Origin: JAYEIA01 sp964472505
GTDB lineage: Bacteria; Bacteroidota; Bacteroidia; Bacteroidales; JAADGE01
Length of the DNA stretch: 31,322 nt
Direction: 5' to 3'
Assembly: GCA_964472505.1 (NCBI GenBank)
Contig: CAYYQW010000046.1
Coordinates: forward strand, 1 to 31,322
Below the pieces are notes generated by a model. The model had not been told where the DNA came from. It searched no databases and was given only the letters and a program-made list of their open reading frames with translations. Positions 31,322 through 31,322 of this stretch are shown piece after piece; the first letter of the stretch is position 1, and each line of letters begins with the position of its first letter. Position numbers and translations under genes: made by a program.

Positions 31322-31322
31322 G

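Noticed and set aside
1..31322. CRISPR array, tRNA, rRNA, prophage or intact insertion sequence
   Set aside because: No regularly spaced repeats, no tRNA-like TPsiC arm, no transposase, integrase or phage proteins were seen on either strand.

Overview
The window is a stretch of chromosome from a member of the Bacteroidota, probably the Bacteroidales/Marinilabiliales side of the phylum. The main signs are: a DUF4290 gene directly upstream of murA; a purH-mreB-mreC order; a MurA with Asp in place of the catalytic Cys; an outer-membrane protein of the 'SPYSRFG' type behind coaX; very little Shine-Dalgarno signal; and promoter elements of the Bacteroidota type (TTTG ... TAnnTTTG) in front of several genes. 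The content is mostly core metabolism and cell-envelope genes. I see no rRNA, tRNA, CRISPR array, prophage or intact insertion sequence.

Layout. 1-282: non-coding, with short palindromic repeats. 283-969 (+): a secreted TapB/DUF3108-like protein with a good terminator. 1071-5030 (-): DUF4290-murA, then grpE-dnaJ. 5228-9149 (-): coaX, an outer-membrane barrel and a TPR protein. 9243-11890 (+): a stand-alone response regulator, an exported YidD-like protein, a Nif3-family protein and a coiled-coil/zinc-ribbon protein. 11975-13195 (-): a cyclophilin and an FKBP-type lipoprotein. 13290-14594 (-): one reading frame joining a DUF2520 Rossmann domain to a KdsC-like phosphatase. 14669-16406 (-): etfB-etfA. 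16704-20117 (+): a large hybrid histidine kinase with five PAS-like regions. 20205-20936 (-): pspA. 21187-24621 (-): purH-mreB-mreC. 24622-25050: a long non-coding gap with hairpins. 25051-28994 (-): rluD, a class IV aminotransferase, an mtnA-type isomerase, a class II aldolase and an OB-fold lipoprotein. 29142-31280 (-): pnp.

How the genes work together. Envelope building is the main theme: MurA makes a peptidoglycan precursor, MreB/MreC guide wall elongation, the KdsC domain would serve Kdo/LPS synthesis, PspA guards the inner membrane, and the YidD-like and FKBP proteins concern membrane insertion or folding of exported proteins. GrpE/DnaJ are the DnaK co-chaperones. EtfAB carries electrons. 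The mtnA-aldolase pair suggests salvage of a (deoxy/methylthio)pentose phosphate.

The window is largely ordinary, and I did not find a clear new multi-gene system. The most useful leads are regulatory or architectural: a palindrome centred on the etfB -7 box, twin palindromes on the pspA -33 box, the DUF2520-KdsC fusion, the exported YidD overlapping a response regulator, the mtnA-aldolase pair, and an apparently structured non-coding block near 24.8-25.0 kb. Functions come from reading motifs by eye; no database search was run.
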